Below are positions 43,309 through 57,422 of a DNA stretch of 64,000 bases, one piece after another; within the stretch, counting starts at the first letter, position 1; each line of letters starts with the position of its first letter. This DNA is from Thiocystis violacea (GTDB lineage: Bacteria > Pseudomonadota > Gammaproteobacteria > Chromatiales > Chromatiaceae). The stretch spans positions 1-64,000 of the forward strand of contig NZ_NRRG01000008.1 in assembly GCF_016583575.1 (NCBI RefSeq), in the 5' to 3' direction. Below the pieces are notes generated by a model that ran no database searches, had not been told where the DNA came from, and was given only the letters and a program-made list of their open reading frames with translations. The position numbers were made by a program, and so were the translations under genes.

Positions 43309-44769
43309 ATGAGTTGGGGTTTTTATGGTCGATCGCGCGAGCTTGCCGATCTGGACGCGATGCTGCGGCGAGGGCGCTGGTTCTTCGCGCGCATCACTGG
43401 GAGGCGGCGCATCGGCAAGACCACGCTCGTGCAACGCGCTCTGGCGACCGCGGGCCAAAGGCGGATCTTCTACGTTCAGATTCCCGACTCGGCGCCTGCG
43501 GGGGTGTTGTCCGCTGCCCATGACGCGATGGAGACCTTCGAGCTGCCCGAGGACCGCTTTCCTCGCCCAGACAGCCTGCTGGCCCTTGCCCGAACGGTGG
43601 AGCGTCTTGTCGAAAGCGGCTATGTCGTCGCCCTGGACGAGTTTCAATATTTCAGCCGCAAGCATCTGTTTGAGTTTACCTCGCACCTTCAGGCGAGGGT
43701 CGATGCACTGTCCGCGCGAGCGGACAAGGTGCCGGGCGGATTGATCGTACTGGGGTCCATTCACGCCGAGCTGGTGGCCTTGCTGGATGATCGGGATGCG
43801 CCACTGTACAACCGCACGACAGATCAGCTTGAGCTGAAGCACCTCGATACCAGCTCGATCCTCAAGATCCTCGACACCCATGCCGATCGCGATCCAGCGC
43901 GATGGCTGTTTCTCTGGAACCTCTTCGAGGGTGTGCCCAAATTCTACCGCGATGCCTTCGAGCAGGATGTCCTGTCGGCGAATCGCGCGACGCTTCTGAC
44001 TCAAATGTTCTTTCGCTCCTCTTCTCCGCTCAGGACGGAGGCCGAGAACTGGTTTCTCAGCGAGCTCCGAGGACGCTATGACGTGGTCCTGAAGTACGTC
44101 GCACGGCACCCAGGATGCTCGCACAACGATATCCAGGCCTACGTCCGTGAGGTGAGTCCATCCACCGCGGAGCAGGCGGGCGGCTATCTCAAGATCCTCA
44201 TCGATCGCTATCAGATGCTGGAACGGCGGCTTCCTGTCCTGGCCAAGTCCGATGCGCGGCGCGGTCGCTATTATCTGCGCGACAACTTTCTCCGGAGCTG
44301 GCTCGCGGCCTTGCACAATCCAGTCTCCGCGATCAACTTCCGGCCCGAGGCCCTGCTTGTCCAGCAAGCCGATGAGCGCCTGGCCGATCTGGAAGGACAT
44401 GCGCTGGAGCGCCTTGTTGCCCAGCTTTACGAGGAGCGCAGCCGTCTCGGGTTGGGAGATTTCGGGCTGACCCAGCGCATCGATGGCTATTGGGACAGGC
44501 GCGATACCGAGATCGATCTGGTGGCGATCAATGAGCAAGAGCGAGTCATCCGCTTTGGCTCCTGCAAGCGCAATCCTGAGCGTCTTGTGCGTGAGGCCGT
44601 GACGCTGCGGGGGCATGTCGATCGGTTTCTGCATGCCCATCGCGGCTATCGGGATTGGCGCATCGAGCAGTTTGGCATCGCGCCGTCGATCGACGCCGAA
44701 CGGCGTACCCAGATTCAACAGGCGGGTCTGACGCCTCAAGACCTGACCGACCTGGCCCAAGGACTTTGA
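43309..44769 (+). CDS. ATPase_2/DUF234-type ATPase inserted in BREX
   Basis: This 486-residue protein is not part of the standard BREX set. The N-terminal domain is an archaeal-type ATPase: FYGRSRELADLDAML, Walker A ITGRRRIGKTTLV at about residue 28-40, and Walker B VVALDEFQYF near 110. A winged-helix region follows near 270-310. The C-terminal part has ALERLVAQLYEERSR, then TEIDLVAINEQERVIRFGSCKRN, an E..D..(x)K pattern like the PD-(D/E)xK nucleases seen in DUF234 proteins. So it may be an ATP-gated nuclease or a regulator. It ends 10 bases before pglX. A phage-defence add-on is the natural reading, unproven. Confidence 0.8.
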   Translation: MSWGFYGRSRELADLDAMLRRGRWFFARITGRRRIGKTTLVQRALATAGQRRIFYVQIPDSAPAGVLSAAHDAMETFELPEDRFPRPDSLLALARTVERLVESGYVVALDEFQYFSRKHLFEFTSHLQARVDALSARADKVPGGLIVLGSIHAELVALLDDRDAPLYNRTTDQLELKHLDTSSILKILDTHADRDPARWLFLWNLFEGVPKFYRDAFEQDVLSANRATLLTQMFFRSSSPLRTEAENWFLSELRGRYDVVLKYVARHPGCSHNDIQAYVREVSPSTAEQAGGYLKILIDRYQMLERRLPVLAKSDARRGRYYLRDNFLRSWLAALHNPVSAINFRPEALLVQQADERLADLEGHALERLVAQLYEERSRLGLGDFGLTQRIDGYWDRRDTEIDLVAINEQERVIRFGSCKRNPERLVREAVTLRGHVDRFLHAHRGYRDWRIEQFGIAPSIDAERRTQIQQAGLTPQDLTDLAQGL

Positions 44770-44779
44770 CACCAGACCC

Positions 44780-49299
<4,520 letters not shown>

Positions 49300-49303
<4 letters not shown>

Positions 49304-51936
49304 GCACGTCCTACAACCACGCCCGATTCTGGAAATGCGCCCTGCAGGTCAATCCAGAGGGCTATAGCCGTGCTTATCGGGGGCAGGATCAGGGTCTGAA
49401 CGGCGACGATTATTTGAAGGCGTTGCTGCGGGCCTGTCAGGAGGCGGACATCGAGGTCGTCGGCATCGCCGATCATGGCAGCGTGTCCGATGTGGACAGC
49501 ATCCGGAATTTCCTCTCGCCACACGGCATCCTGGTGTTTCCTGGCTTCGAGATCGCGACGACCGAAAAGGTGCATTGGGTTTGTCTATTCGATGAGCGCA
49601 CGACCACGGAGCAGCTCAATCGCTATCTCGGAGTCCTCCGGCTGACCGATCCGGAGGACGGTGTGAGACCCTCGAAGCTGGGCGGTGAGGAGCTGCTTCG
49701 GATCGTGGAGGAAGAATGCGATGGTTTTTGCTATGCGGCGCATGTCACGCATGACAGCGGATTGCTCAAGCAGAAGGCGAATCACCTCTGGAAGTCGGCT
49801 CGTTTAAGAGCGGCACAGATTCCCGGCCCAATCGAAGATCTTCCCTGCGAATACAAGCCGATCGTTAGGAACCAGAATCCCGACTATCAACGCGAAACCG
49901 AGCTGGCCATCATCAATGCGAAAGACGTGGCGCGACCGGAGGATCTGCTGGATCCCTCGGCATCCTGCTACATCAAGATGACCCGCCCAACCTTCGCGTC
50001 CTTCCTCACGGCATTCATGGATCCAGGCTCGCGGGTGCGGCTCCATCACCAGATGGCCGAGAGTCACTATGGACGGATCAAGCGACTGACGATCGCCGGC
50101 GGCTATTTCGAGCAGGTGACCGTTGACTTCTCCGACCACCTGAATACCGCGATCGGCGGGCGGGGCACTGGCAAGTCCACGCTGCTGGAGTGTGTGCGCT
50201 ATGCCCTGGATGTCGACTACAAGGGCATCGAGGCCAGACGGCTGGGTGAGCAGATCCTCAAGGCGAATCTCGGTGGAGCGGGCCGGGTGGAACTGGAGGT
50301 GATCTCGGCCGCCAATCAGGGCCAGCGCTACCGGGTCGTCCGCCGCTACGGTGAGCCGCCGCGCGTCCTCGACGCCGCCGGCAATGTGTCCAATCTCCAT
50401 CCGGGTCGCGATCTCTTCCCCAGTATCGAGATCTACGGTCAGAACGAGATCCATGAGCTGGCGCGAGAGGCATCCGCACTCACCAGGATCCTGGAGCGCT
50501 TCCTTCCGCCGGAGGCGAAACAGGCGCCGCGGCTTGTCCATGTCAGGAAGCGCCTCACGGAGAATGCCGTGAGCCTGGAGCGGGCCTGGTCCAATCAGGA
50601 CGATCTGGAGCAGATCATCGAGCGATTGCCCAAGCTCACGGAGCAGGCGGCACAGTTCAAGGCGTTGGGAATCGACGAACAGCTCAAGCAGGTCCCGCTG
50701 TTGGAAAAGGAGCGCCAGCTCAAGCCACGCATGGATGAAGAGGTGCAGCGAATCGAGGATGCCGCGCGGATTCTGGCGGATTCCTTACCAGACCCGGCCT
50801 TCCTGAGCGACAAGGCACTGACTGGACTGCCGCATGCCGCACTGCTCGGCGGCGGCCGGGAGATTCTCGACGCGCTGAAGGTCTCGGCGAGCAAAAGCCT
50901 CGACGAGTTGCGTGCCGCCGCCGCGACGGCCCGCGCTGGTCTGAGCACCCTGGGTCAGGATCTCGCGACCGCGCTCGACATCGCCTCACAGGCGCTGGAG
51001 GCCGAATTCGCCAAGCTTCCGGATGTCGCTGGACGCGGCGGCGCGGAGGTCGGACGCGCCTATCAGTCCTTGTTGCGCGAGATCGAGCAGATTCAGCCTC
51101 GGAAAACGGGTCTGGATGCCGCGCGGAAGTTGACCGAATCACTGGAGCAGGAGCGGCGCAATCTCCTCGGGGAATTGTCCGATCTGCGTACCCTGCGCAC
51201 TCAGGCCCTGCAAACCGCGGCCAAGCGGCTGAACAGGCGTTTGCGGGGCAAGCTGCGCATCCAGGTCATCCCAGGAGGAAATCGGGCGGCGCTGAAGACC
51301 TGGTTGTGCGCACTACCGGGGATCAACGACAAGCGCGCGGGTTGGATCGAGGAGGTCGAGGATCCGAGCATCCCGACCCTGGTCGAGGCGATTCGGCAGG
51401 GTGAGGAGGTGCTGCGCGGTTTGGGCTGGGGGATGACCTCTGGAATGGTCGAGAAGCTTGCCCGGTTGAGTCACACACAGCTCCTGGGGCTGGAGGTGAT
51501 CGACCTCGAGGATCAGATCGATCTTCAGCTCAACGTCTCGCATGATGGGGAACTGTATCGTTCGCTCCATGAGCTTTCGACCGGTCAGCAATGCACGACG
51601 ATTCTTCACCTGCTGCTGCTGGAGAACCCGGATCCATTGATCATGGATCAGCCGGAAGACAATCTGGACAATGCCTTCATCGCGGAGCGGATCGTGCGGG
51701 AATTGCGCGACGCCAAGACCCATCGACAATTCATTTTCGCGACCCACAACGCGAACATTCCGGTATTCGGCGACGCGGAATGGATCGGTGTCTTCACCGC
51801 GACCGAAGACCATGGATTGCTGGGAGACGCGTCACAGGGCTCGATCGATGTCCCCGAGATCCGTGACCAGGCGGCCCGCATACTCGAAGGCGGGAAGGCG
51901 GCCTTCATCCAGCGCCAGGCAAAATATGGCTACTGA
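49300..51936 (+). CDS. TrlF-like PHP-ATPase inserted in BREX
   Basis: An 878-residue protein with two parts. Residues about 1-250 look like a PHP phosphoesterase domain: DYLKALLRACQEADIEVVGIADHGSVSD with D58 and H59, HGILVFPGFEIATTEKVH, and GFCYAAHVTHDSGLL. Residues from about 265 form an SMC/RecN-like ATPase: Walker A AIGGRGTGKSTLLE near 284-297, a coiled coil, and the Walker B/D-loop text LIMDQPEDNLDNAFIAERI near 780, then FATHNANIPVFGDAE. This is the TrlF layout known from phage-defence loci. It probably senses and cuts or processes nucleic acid. The start overlaps pglX. Confidence 0.85.
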
Positions 51937-51942
51937 CCGACC

Positions 51943-53217
51943 ATGACCAAGAGCGAATTGCTGGAACTGATCGCCAACGGAGAAAACTCCGGTGTCGAAT
52001 TCAAACGTGACGATGTCCGCCCCGAGCAGGTCGCCAGGGAGATCGTGGCGCTGGCGAACTTTCAGGGAGGACGGCTGCTGCTCGGCGTCGAGGATGATGG
52101 CGCGCTGAGCGGCATCCAGCGCCCGAATCTCGAAGAATGGCTGATGGACACGGTGTTCGGTCAATACGTGCATCCGATGATCCTGCCCTTCTATGAAGAG
52201 GTGCGGGTCGAGCCGGGTGTGCGAGTCGCGGTCGTCTCGGTGACTCAGGGGACCTCTAAACCCTATGTCGTTCGGTTCAAGGGCAGCGAAGAGGTTTACG
52301 TGCGCGTGGGCAGTGTCTCGCGCAAGGCGACACGCGAACAGCAGGCGCGGCTGTTCGCGCTCGGCGGCATGCTGCATACCGAATTGCTGCCGGTCTCGGG
52401 GACGGGGCTGGACGATCTCGACCTGGAGCGGCTGCATGACTATCTGCACAACGTCATTCAGGATCCAGCGGTTCCCGAGGATCGGGAGGCTTGGGAGCGA
52501 CGCCTCCGCGGCATGGGTTTCATGACGGAAGGCCAGGGCGGGGCGCCCATCGGCACCATCGCCGGAATCGTCCTGTTCGGGCGCCGGCCACGGCGTGCCC
52601 TGCGACAGGCGGGCGTGCGCTGGATGGCTTTCGATGCGGAGACGATGGAGTATGCGGCGGCCGATGATGCGGTTCTCGATGAGGCTCTGGTGGGGTTGTG
52701 GAGGGACAGGAAAGGATCGCGCGAGTTAGAGCGTGGCGGACTCATGGAGCGGCTACTGGAGCGTATGCAGCCCTTCGTGAGCGACGAGTCTTCCGAGATC
52801 GCCGATGGTGTGCGCCGGGACCGGCAGTGGCGCTATCCGCCCGAGGCGCTCCGCGAGGCGATCGTGAATGCCTTCGCGCACCGGGACTGGACGCGCGTCG
52901 AGGATGTCGAGGTGGTTCGCTATCGCGATCGGCTGGACGTCAAGAGTCCAGGAGCGTTGCAGAACTCCATGACGGTTGAAAAGATGCTCGCGGGTCAGCG
53001 CTCACCGCGCAATCCGCTGATCGTCGATGTCTTGCGGGACTATGGTTATGTCGACGCGCGGGGGATGGGCGTGCGGACCAAGATCGTTCCGCTCCTGACC
53101 CGACACAACGGCAGGCCGCCAGACTTCGATGCGACGGAAGATTATCTGCTCGTGCGGATGTATGAGCCCGTGTCTCCGGCGCGACCGGACACGCCGCTTG
53201 CCAAAGGCCCGTCATGA
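51943..53217 (+). CDS. Schlafen/AlbA_2 ATP-binding protein inserted in BREX
   Basis: A 424-residue protein of the AlbA_2 (Schlafen-like) group. The first 130 residues have the signature GENSGVEFKRDDVRPEQVAREIVALANFQGGRLLLGVEDDG (read in pieces) and VRVGSVSRKATREQ. The C-terminal half includes YPPEALREAIVNAFAHRDW and RYRDRLDVKSPGAL, the usual HATPase-like tail, and GYVDARGMGVRTKIVPLL. In Schlafen-type defence proteins this domain contacts tRNA or DNA. It follows the TrlF-like gene by six bases and its stop overlaps the pglZ start, so the two are locked into the BREX operon. Confidence 0.85.
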   Translation: MTKSELLELIANGENSGVEFKRDDVRPEQVAREIVALANFQGGRLLLGVEDDGALSGIQRPNLEEWLMDTVFGQYVHPMILPFYEEVRVEPGVRVAVVSVTQGTSKPYVVRFKGSEEVYVRVGSVSRKATREQQARLFALGGMLHTELLPVSGTGLDDLDLERLHDYLHNVIQDPAVPEDREAWERRLRGMGFMTEGQGGAPIGTIAGIVLFGRRPRRALRQAGVRWMAFDAETMEYAAADDAVLDEALVGLWRDRKGSRELERGGLMERLLERMQPFVSDESSEIADGVRRDRQWRYPPEALREAIVNAFAHRDWTRVEDVEVVRYRDRLDVKSPGALQNSMTVEKMLAGQRSPRNPLIVDVLRDYGYVDARGMGVRTKIVPLLTRHNGRPPDFDATEDYLLVRMYEPVSPARPDTPLAKGPS

Positions 53218-56093
53218 CGATGGATCTCGGTCCTGTTTCAAGTGCGTTGGAGGCCGAGGTGCGCACCTGGGTGCGTCGCCACGGCATCGTCGTCTGGCTC
53301 GATCTGGACGATCATTACTCGGCCTTCGTCGACCGACTCGCGGCCTTGCATGAGGCGGGCGGACTGCCCTATGAGGTCCGTGCCTACCGGGGCAGTTACC
53401 TGGCCCTGATGCTGGCGCTGGAGGGCGTCGCCGAAGGCGCGGAGCGGGTTCCGCTGTTGCTGCATCTGCCCGGTTTGACCGAGGAATCGGTGCGCGAGAC
53501 ACCGCTCTATGAGTTCTATGTCGCCGGCACCCGCTATCGCAAGGCGCTCGATACCCTGATCACCGAGGCCGCGACCGGACAGGTGCGCCCCGACCAGATC
53601 GCGGCCTTCAAGACGCAGCCGGTCATGACGCTCGCGGGCGCGGATCTCTGGCTCGCGGCGCTGCTCGACGAAGACGCGGGTGAGTTTGTCGCGGCGCTCC
53701 GCGCGATGGCGCCGACGGCGGTGTTCGACGATCTGCTCGGGACCGGCTTCATAGCCGGGCATTTCGGTCGTCCCGATGCCGAAGCAGCGCTCTGGACCCA
53801 TTGGCGGGTCTGGACCGGCCTGCCGGCGACCTGGCGTGAAACGACCTTGCCCGCGGTCTCGCTGACGGCCGGGGACATGGCCTTCGCCGTTGCTGGCTGG
53901 GTGCTGTGCGTCGAGTATGTCCATGACCTCGGGCGGGCGCCGGTCAGTATGGTGCTGGCGGGGGCGAGCGATCTGCCGCGCGGTCTGGTCGACCGCTGCC
54001 ACGCCATCGCCGCGCATCTGCGCGAGCGCCATCCCAGCTTCTATCAGCGCACCGCCGACGAGACCGAAGCCTTGCTGACCGAGGAGGTCGAGGCGGCGAA
54101 GGCCGAGGATCTCGGTCGAATCGACACCTTCCGTTTCGAGGAAGAGCGGGTGCTGAAGGCCGCACTGGCGGCTTTGCAGGCCGCGGATTGGGCGCGCGCC
54201 GCGGACTGGGCGGAAGCGCGCGTCGGGTCCAAGGCCAAGGGATCTTCCTTTTGGCTGCGCGACGACCCCGCGCGTCAATCGGCTTGGCAACTGGTTCAAG
54301 CCGCCGCCCGGCTCGGTCAGACGATCGAGTGGGCTGGCGACCTGGGCGCGGAGGGCGAGCTCGCGGCGGCGGTCGCCGCCTATACCGAGCGCGGGGCGGC
54401 GGTCGATCGGACGCACCGTCATCTGGAGCAGCGTCGCGTCGCGCTCCTCTATCCGCAGCTCCCCGAATTCGAGGTGTTGCGTACCTGTCTCGATGAGATG
54501 CGCGGCCACTGGCGCGCCTGGGCCGACACCTGGGCGCGCGCGTTCAACAGGCGCTGTCGCACCCATGGGTTCCTGCCGGAAGCGGCGTCCCGGCAGCGCA
54601 CCCTGTTCGACGACGTGGTCAAACCCCTGACTCGCGAGTCTGGGACGACGGCGTACTTTGTCGTCGATGCCTTCCGTTACGAGATGGCCGAGGAGTTGTA
54701 TCGCCAGCTCATCGATACGCCCGCGACCACGGTGACGCTCAAGGCGCGCCTGGCTGAGCTGCCGACCTGTACCGAAGTGGGCATGAACGTGCTCGCCCCG
54801 GTGGCGATCAATGGCGAGCTTGCGCCCGCGCTGTCGAGCCGTGAGGGTGGCGGTCGGGTGTTGGGATTTGCCTGCGGCGAGTTTCGCGTCTCGGATCCCG
54901 AGACACGTCAACGGGCCATGCACGCTCGCGTCGGGGGTGGAACCTGTCCCTGGATGTCCCTCGATGAGGTCGTGACCCGCGATACGGTTTCGCTCAAACG
55001 CGCGGTCGCGCAGGCCCGCTTGGTGGTCGTGCACAGTCAGGAGATCGATGAGGCCGGCGAAAAGGGCGTGGGTCCGGCGGTCTTCGATCATCTGATGCAG
55101 AAACTGCGCGCGGCCTGGCGTCTGCTGCGCGACGCCGGGGTGCGACGTTTCATCCTGACCGCGGATCATGGGTTCCTGCTGCTCGATCCAAGGGCCGGCG
55201 CGGTTCAGGCCCATGGCCGTCGCATCGATCCAGGACGCCGGCACGTCTTTTCTCCTGTCGCGGCCGATCATCCCGGCGAGGCGCGGGTAGCGCTGGCGGA
55301 TCTGGGCTATCTGGACGCGCCAGGGCACCTGATGTTTCCGGAAACCACGGCACTGTTCGACATTGGGCGTCACCGCATGAGCTTCGCGCATGGCGGAAAC
55401 AGTCTCCAGGAGCGCGTCATCCCGGTCCTGACCCTGGTGCATCGAGCCGCCGCCGGAGGACGCACGCAACGCTATGCCGTGTCGGGCGAGGCGCGCGAGG
55501 GTGTGGCTGGGATGCATTGTCTGGCCTTGAAAGTCGAGATCGTCGCCCAGTGCGAACTCGACTTCGGCAGTCCGCGAGAGGTCGAGTTGGCCCTGCGCGT
55601 GCCGGAGGTCGCGGACGTGCGGGTCGAGCTGTGCCAGACGCGGGGTCCGGCACGCCTCTTGGGCGGGGTGGTGTGGGCGACGGTCGGTCAGCCATTCGAG
55701 CTGTTCTTCCGCCTGTCCGGACCCGCTGACGCGCGGGTGTTGATCGAGCTTTATCATCCTGGGGCGCTGGCCGAGGTGATGGCCGCCGTGCTCGAGCCCC
55801 GCTTTGCCGTGACGGCCGTGGGCGCGCCGATCGCGCCGGCCGGGGAGGGGGCGGCCGTCATTCCCACGCCGACCGTGGGCTGGCTCGAACAGCTCGCGGA
55901 GGACGGTGTCCGCCAGTTCTTCTCGCACCTGGCCGAGCATGGGGCGGTGACCGAGAGCGAGGCCGCGTCGATGCTCGGCGGGCCGCGCGGTCTGCGACGG
56001 TTTGCGTTGGATTTTGAAACCTTCGTGGAAAAGGCGCCGTTCACTGTTCGTATCGACATGATCGGGGGGGTGAAGCGCTATGTCCGGGAGTGA
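53214..56093 (+). CDS. pglZ: BREX phosphatase-like protein PglZ
   Basis: PglZ is the alkaline-phosphatase-superfamily member that defines BREX. The 959-residue chain begins after the AlbA_2 stop with an ATGA overlap. The N-terminal 350 residues are the BREX-specific helical part. The PglZ domain starts with YFVVDAFRYEMAEELYRQL at about residue 480, with the metal-binding Asp, and continues with ILTADHGFLLLD, where D651 and H652 fit the metal ligands. A C-terminal beta-rich region and wHTH-like end (EHGAVTESEAASMLGG) follow. Its catalysis is not defined in BREX, but it is required together with PglX. Confidence 0.9.
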   Translation: MTMDLGPVSSALEAEVRTWVRRHGIVVWLDLDDHYSAFVDRLAALHEAGGLPYEVRAYRGSYLALMLALEGVAEGAERVPLLLHLPGLTEESVRETPLYEFYVAGTRYRKALDTLITEAATGQVRPDQIAAFKTQPVMTLAGADLWLAALLDEDAGEFVAALRAMAPTAVFDDLLGTGFIAGHFGRPDAEAALWTHWRVWTGLPATWRETTLPAVSLTAGDMAFAVAGWVLCVEYVHDLGRAPVSMVLAGASDLPRGLVDRCHAIAAHLRERHPSFYQRTADETEALLTEEVEAAKAEDLGRIDTFRFEEERVLKAALAALQAADWARAADWAEARVGSKAKGSSFWLRDDPARQSAWQLVQAAARLGQTIEWAGDLGAEGELAAAVAAYTERGAAVDRTHRHLEQRRVALLYPQLPEFEVLRTCLDEMRGHWRAWADTWARAFNRRCRTHGFLPEAASRQRTLFDDVVKPLTRESGTTAYFVVDAFRYEMAEELYRQLIDTPATTVTLKARLAELPTCTEVGMNVLAPVAINGELAPALSSREGGGRVLGFACGEFRVSDPETRQRAMHARVGGGTCPWMSLDEVVTRDTVSLKRAVAQARLVVVHSQEIDEAGEKGVGPAVFDHLMQKLRAAWRLLRDAGVRRFILTADHGFLLLDPRAGAVQAHGRRIDPGRRHVFSPVAADHPGEARVALADLGYLDAPGHLMFPETTALFDIGRHRMSFAHGGNSLQERVIPVLTLVHRAAAGGRTQRYAVSGEAREGVAGMHCLALKVEIVAQCELDFGSPREVELALRVPEVADVRVELCQTRGPARLLGGVVWATVGQPFELFFRLSGPADARVLIELYHPGALAEVMAAVLEPRFAVTAVGAPIAPAGEGAAVIPTPTVGWLEQLAEDGVRQFFSHLAEHGAVTESEAASMLGGPRGLRRFALDFETFVEKAPFTVRIDMIGGVKRYVRE

Positions 56094-56096
56094 ACG

Positions 56097-57422
56097 ATGA
56101 CCGCCTTGACCCAACGGGATGTTGAACATGTCTTCGAGTCACTGCGCAAGGGGCTGGTCCCTGAACGCGGCATCGATGCCTTCGCGGTGGGGAGCGAGAA
56201 ACCGCGGGGTGAGTTGCAGCGTCAGCTCGATCTGGCCCGAAACGGGGAGGGCGCCATCAAGTTTCTGCGTGGCGGTTATGGCTGCGGCAAGACCTTCATG
56301 GCCCGACTGGCCATGCTCGACGCGCAGTCGCGCGGATTCGCGACCAGCTTCGTCGTGGTCTCGGACAATGATCTGCGCTTTCACCGCTTCGATGACATCT
56401 ATCGCAAGGTCATGGCCGAGCTCGGCACGGCCTCCTGCCCGCGCGGCGCCTTGGGTGACATCCTCGATCGCTGGATCGGCCGGATCGAGGCGGCGCTGAT
56501 CGCCGCGGGCGAAGACGAGAACGCCCCTGGTTTCGATGACCGGGTCCGGCGACGACTCGACGAGGATCTGGCCTCGCTCACTGGGGGGCAGGCGCCGCGG
56601 GACTTCATCCGGGTCATCCAGCAGGTGTTCGCGCTGAAGCAGGCCGGCGAGTTGGTCGCCGCTGGCGCCTTGCTATCCTGGCTTGGCGGCAGTGGTAATG
56701 TCGCCGCCACGATGAAGCAGACGGCCGGGATCAAGGGTGATATCGGCAGTCGCGACGCACTCGACTATCTGCGCGGCGTGCTGGAGATCGTCAAGGCCGC
56801 CGGCTATACCGGTCTGGTCATCGTTATCGACGAGGCCGAGACCATCCTGCGGATGCGCTCGGATTCACGGCACAAATCACTCAATGGGATTCGCCAGATC
56901 GCCGATGCGGCCGGATCCTATCCAGGGTTGGTCTGGCTCTTCACCGGGACGCCCGACTTCTTCGATAGCCGTCATGGGGTGGCCGGTCTGACGCCCTTGC
57001 ATGAACGCATCCGATTTCTCCAGCAGGGGCGCTTTGCGAGTCTGCGTCAGGCCCAGCTCGCGCTTGTCCCCTTCGATGCCGAGCGGCTGCGCGCCGTGGC
57101 CCTGCGTCTGCGCGAGATCTTCCCGACCCTTGATCGGGCGCGCCTGGAGCGCTGCGTCAGCATGGGCTTCATCGACCGGCTGGTGGCGGACGTGACCACC
57201 GGCTTCAAGGGGGATGTAGGCGTCGTCCCCAGGCAGTTTCTGCGCGCGTTCGTGACGCAGATGGATCTGGTCGAGGAACATGCCGATTACGATCCCATGA
57301 CGGAGTACGGTTTCAAACCCGATCAACTCAGTCCGGAAGAACAGCAGGCCCTGCTGGGTGAACCCTCGGGCGCCGACGCGACCGAAAACGAGATGCTGAT
57401 TCCACGGGAAGATGTCTGGTGA
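56097..57422 (+). CDS. brxD: BREX ATP-binding protein BrxD
   Basis: BrxD is an ATPase seen in type 2 and type 6 BREX. The 441-residue product has Walker A LRGGYGCGKTFMARL at about residue 57-71, Walker B GLVIVIDEAETILRM near 243, and the sensor-like LVWLFTGTPDFFDS. A DUF2791-type winged-helix end follows (RQFLRAFVTQMDLVEE). It starts three bases after pglZ and overlaps brxHI by four bases (GTGA), so the three last genes are strictly coupled. It likely loads the helicase BrxHI onto DNA, by analogy with helicase loaders; that is inference. Confidence 0.9.
   Translation: MTALTQRDVEHVFESLRKGLVPERGIDAFAVGSEKPRGELQRQLDLARNGEGAIKFLRGGYGCGKTFMARLAMLDAQSRGFATSFVVVSDNDLRFHRFDDIYRKVMAELGTASCPRGALGDILDRWIGRIEAALIAAGEDENAPGFDDRVRRRLDEDLASLTGGQAPRDFIRVIQQVFALKQAGELVAAGALLSWLGGSGNVAATMKQTAGIKGDIGSRDALDYLRGVLEIVKAAGYTGLVIVIDEAETILRMRSDSRHKSLNGIRQIADAAGSYPGLVWLFTGTPDFFDSRHGVAGLTPLHERIRFLQQGRFASLRQAQLALVPFDAERLRAVALRLREIFPTLDRARLERCVSMGFIDRLVADVTTGFKGDVGVVPRQFLRAFVTQMDLVEEHADYDPMTEYGFKPDQLSPEEQQALLGEPSGADATENEMLIPREDVW

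Noticed and set aside
53238-56129. 963-residue open frame on the minus strand
   Set aside because: Antisense shadow of pglZ and without domain-like text.
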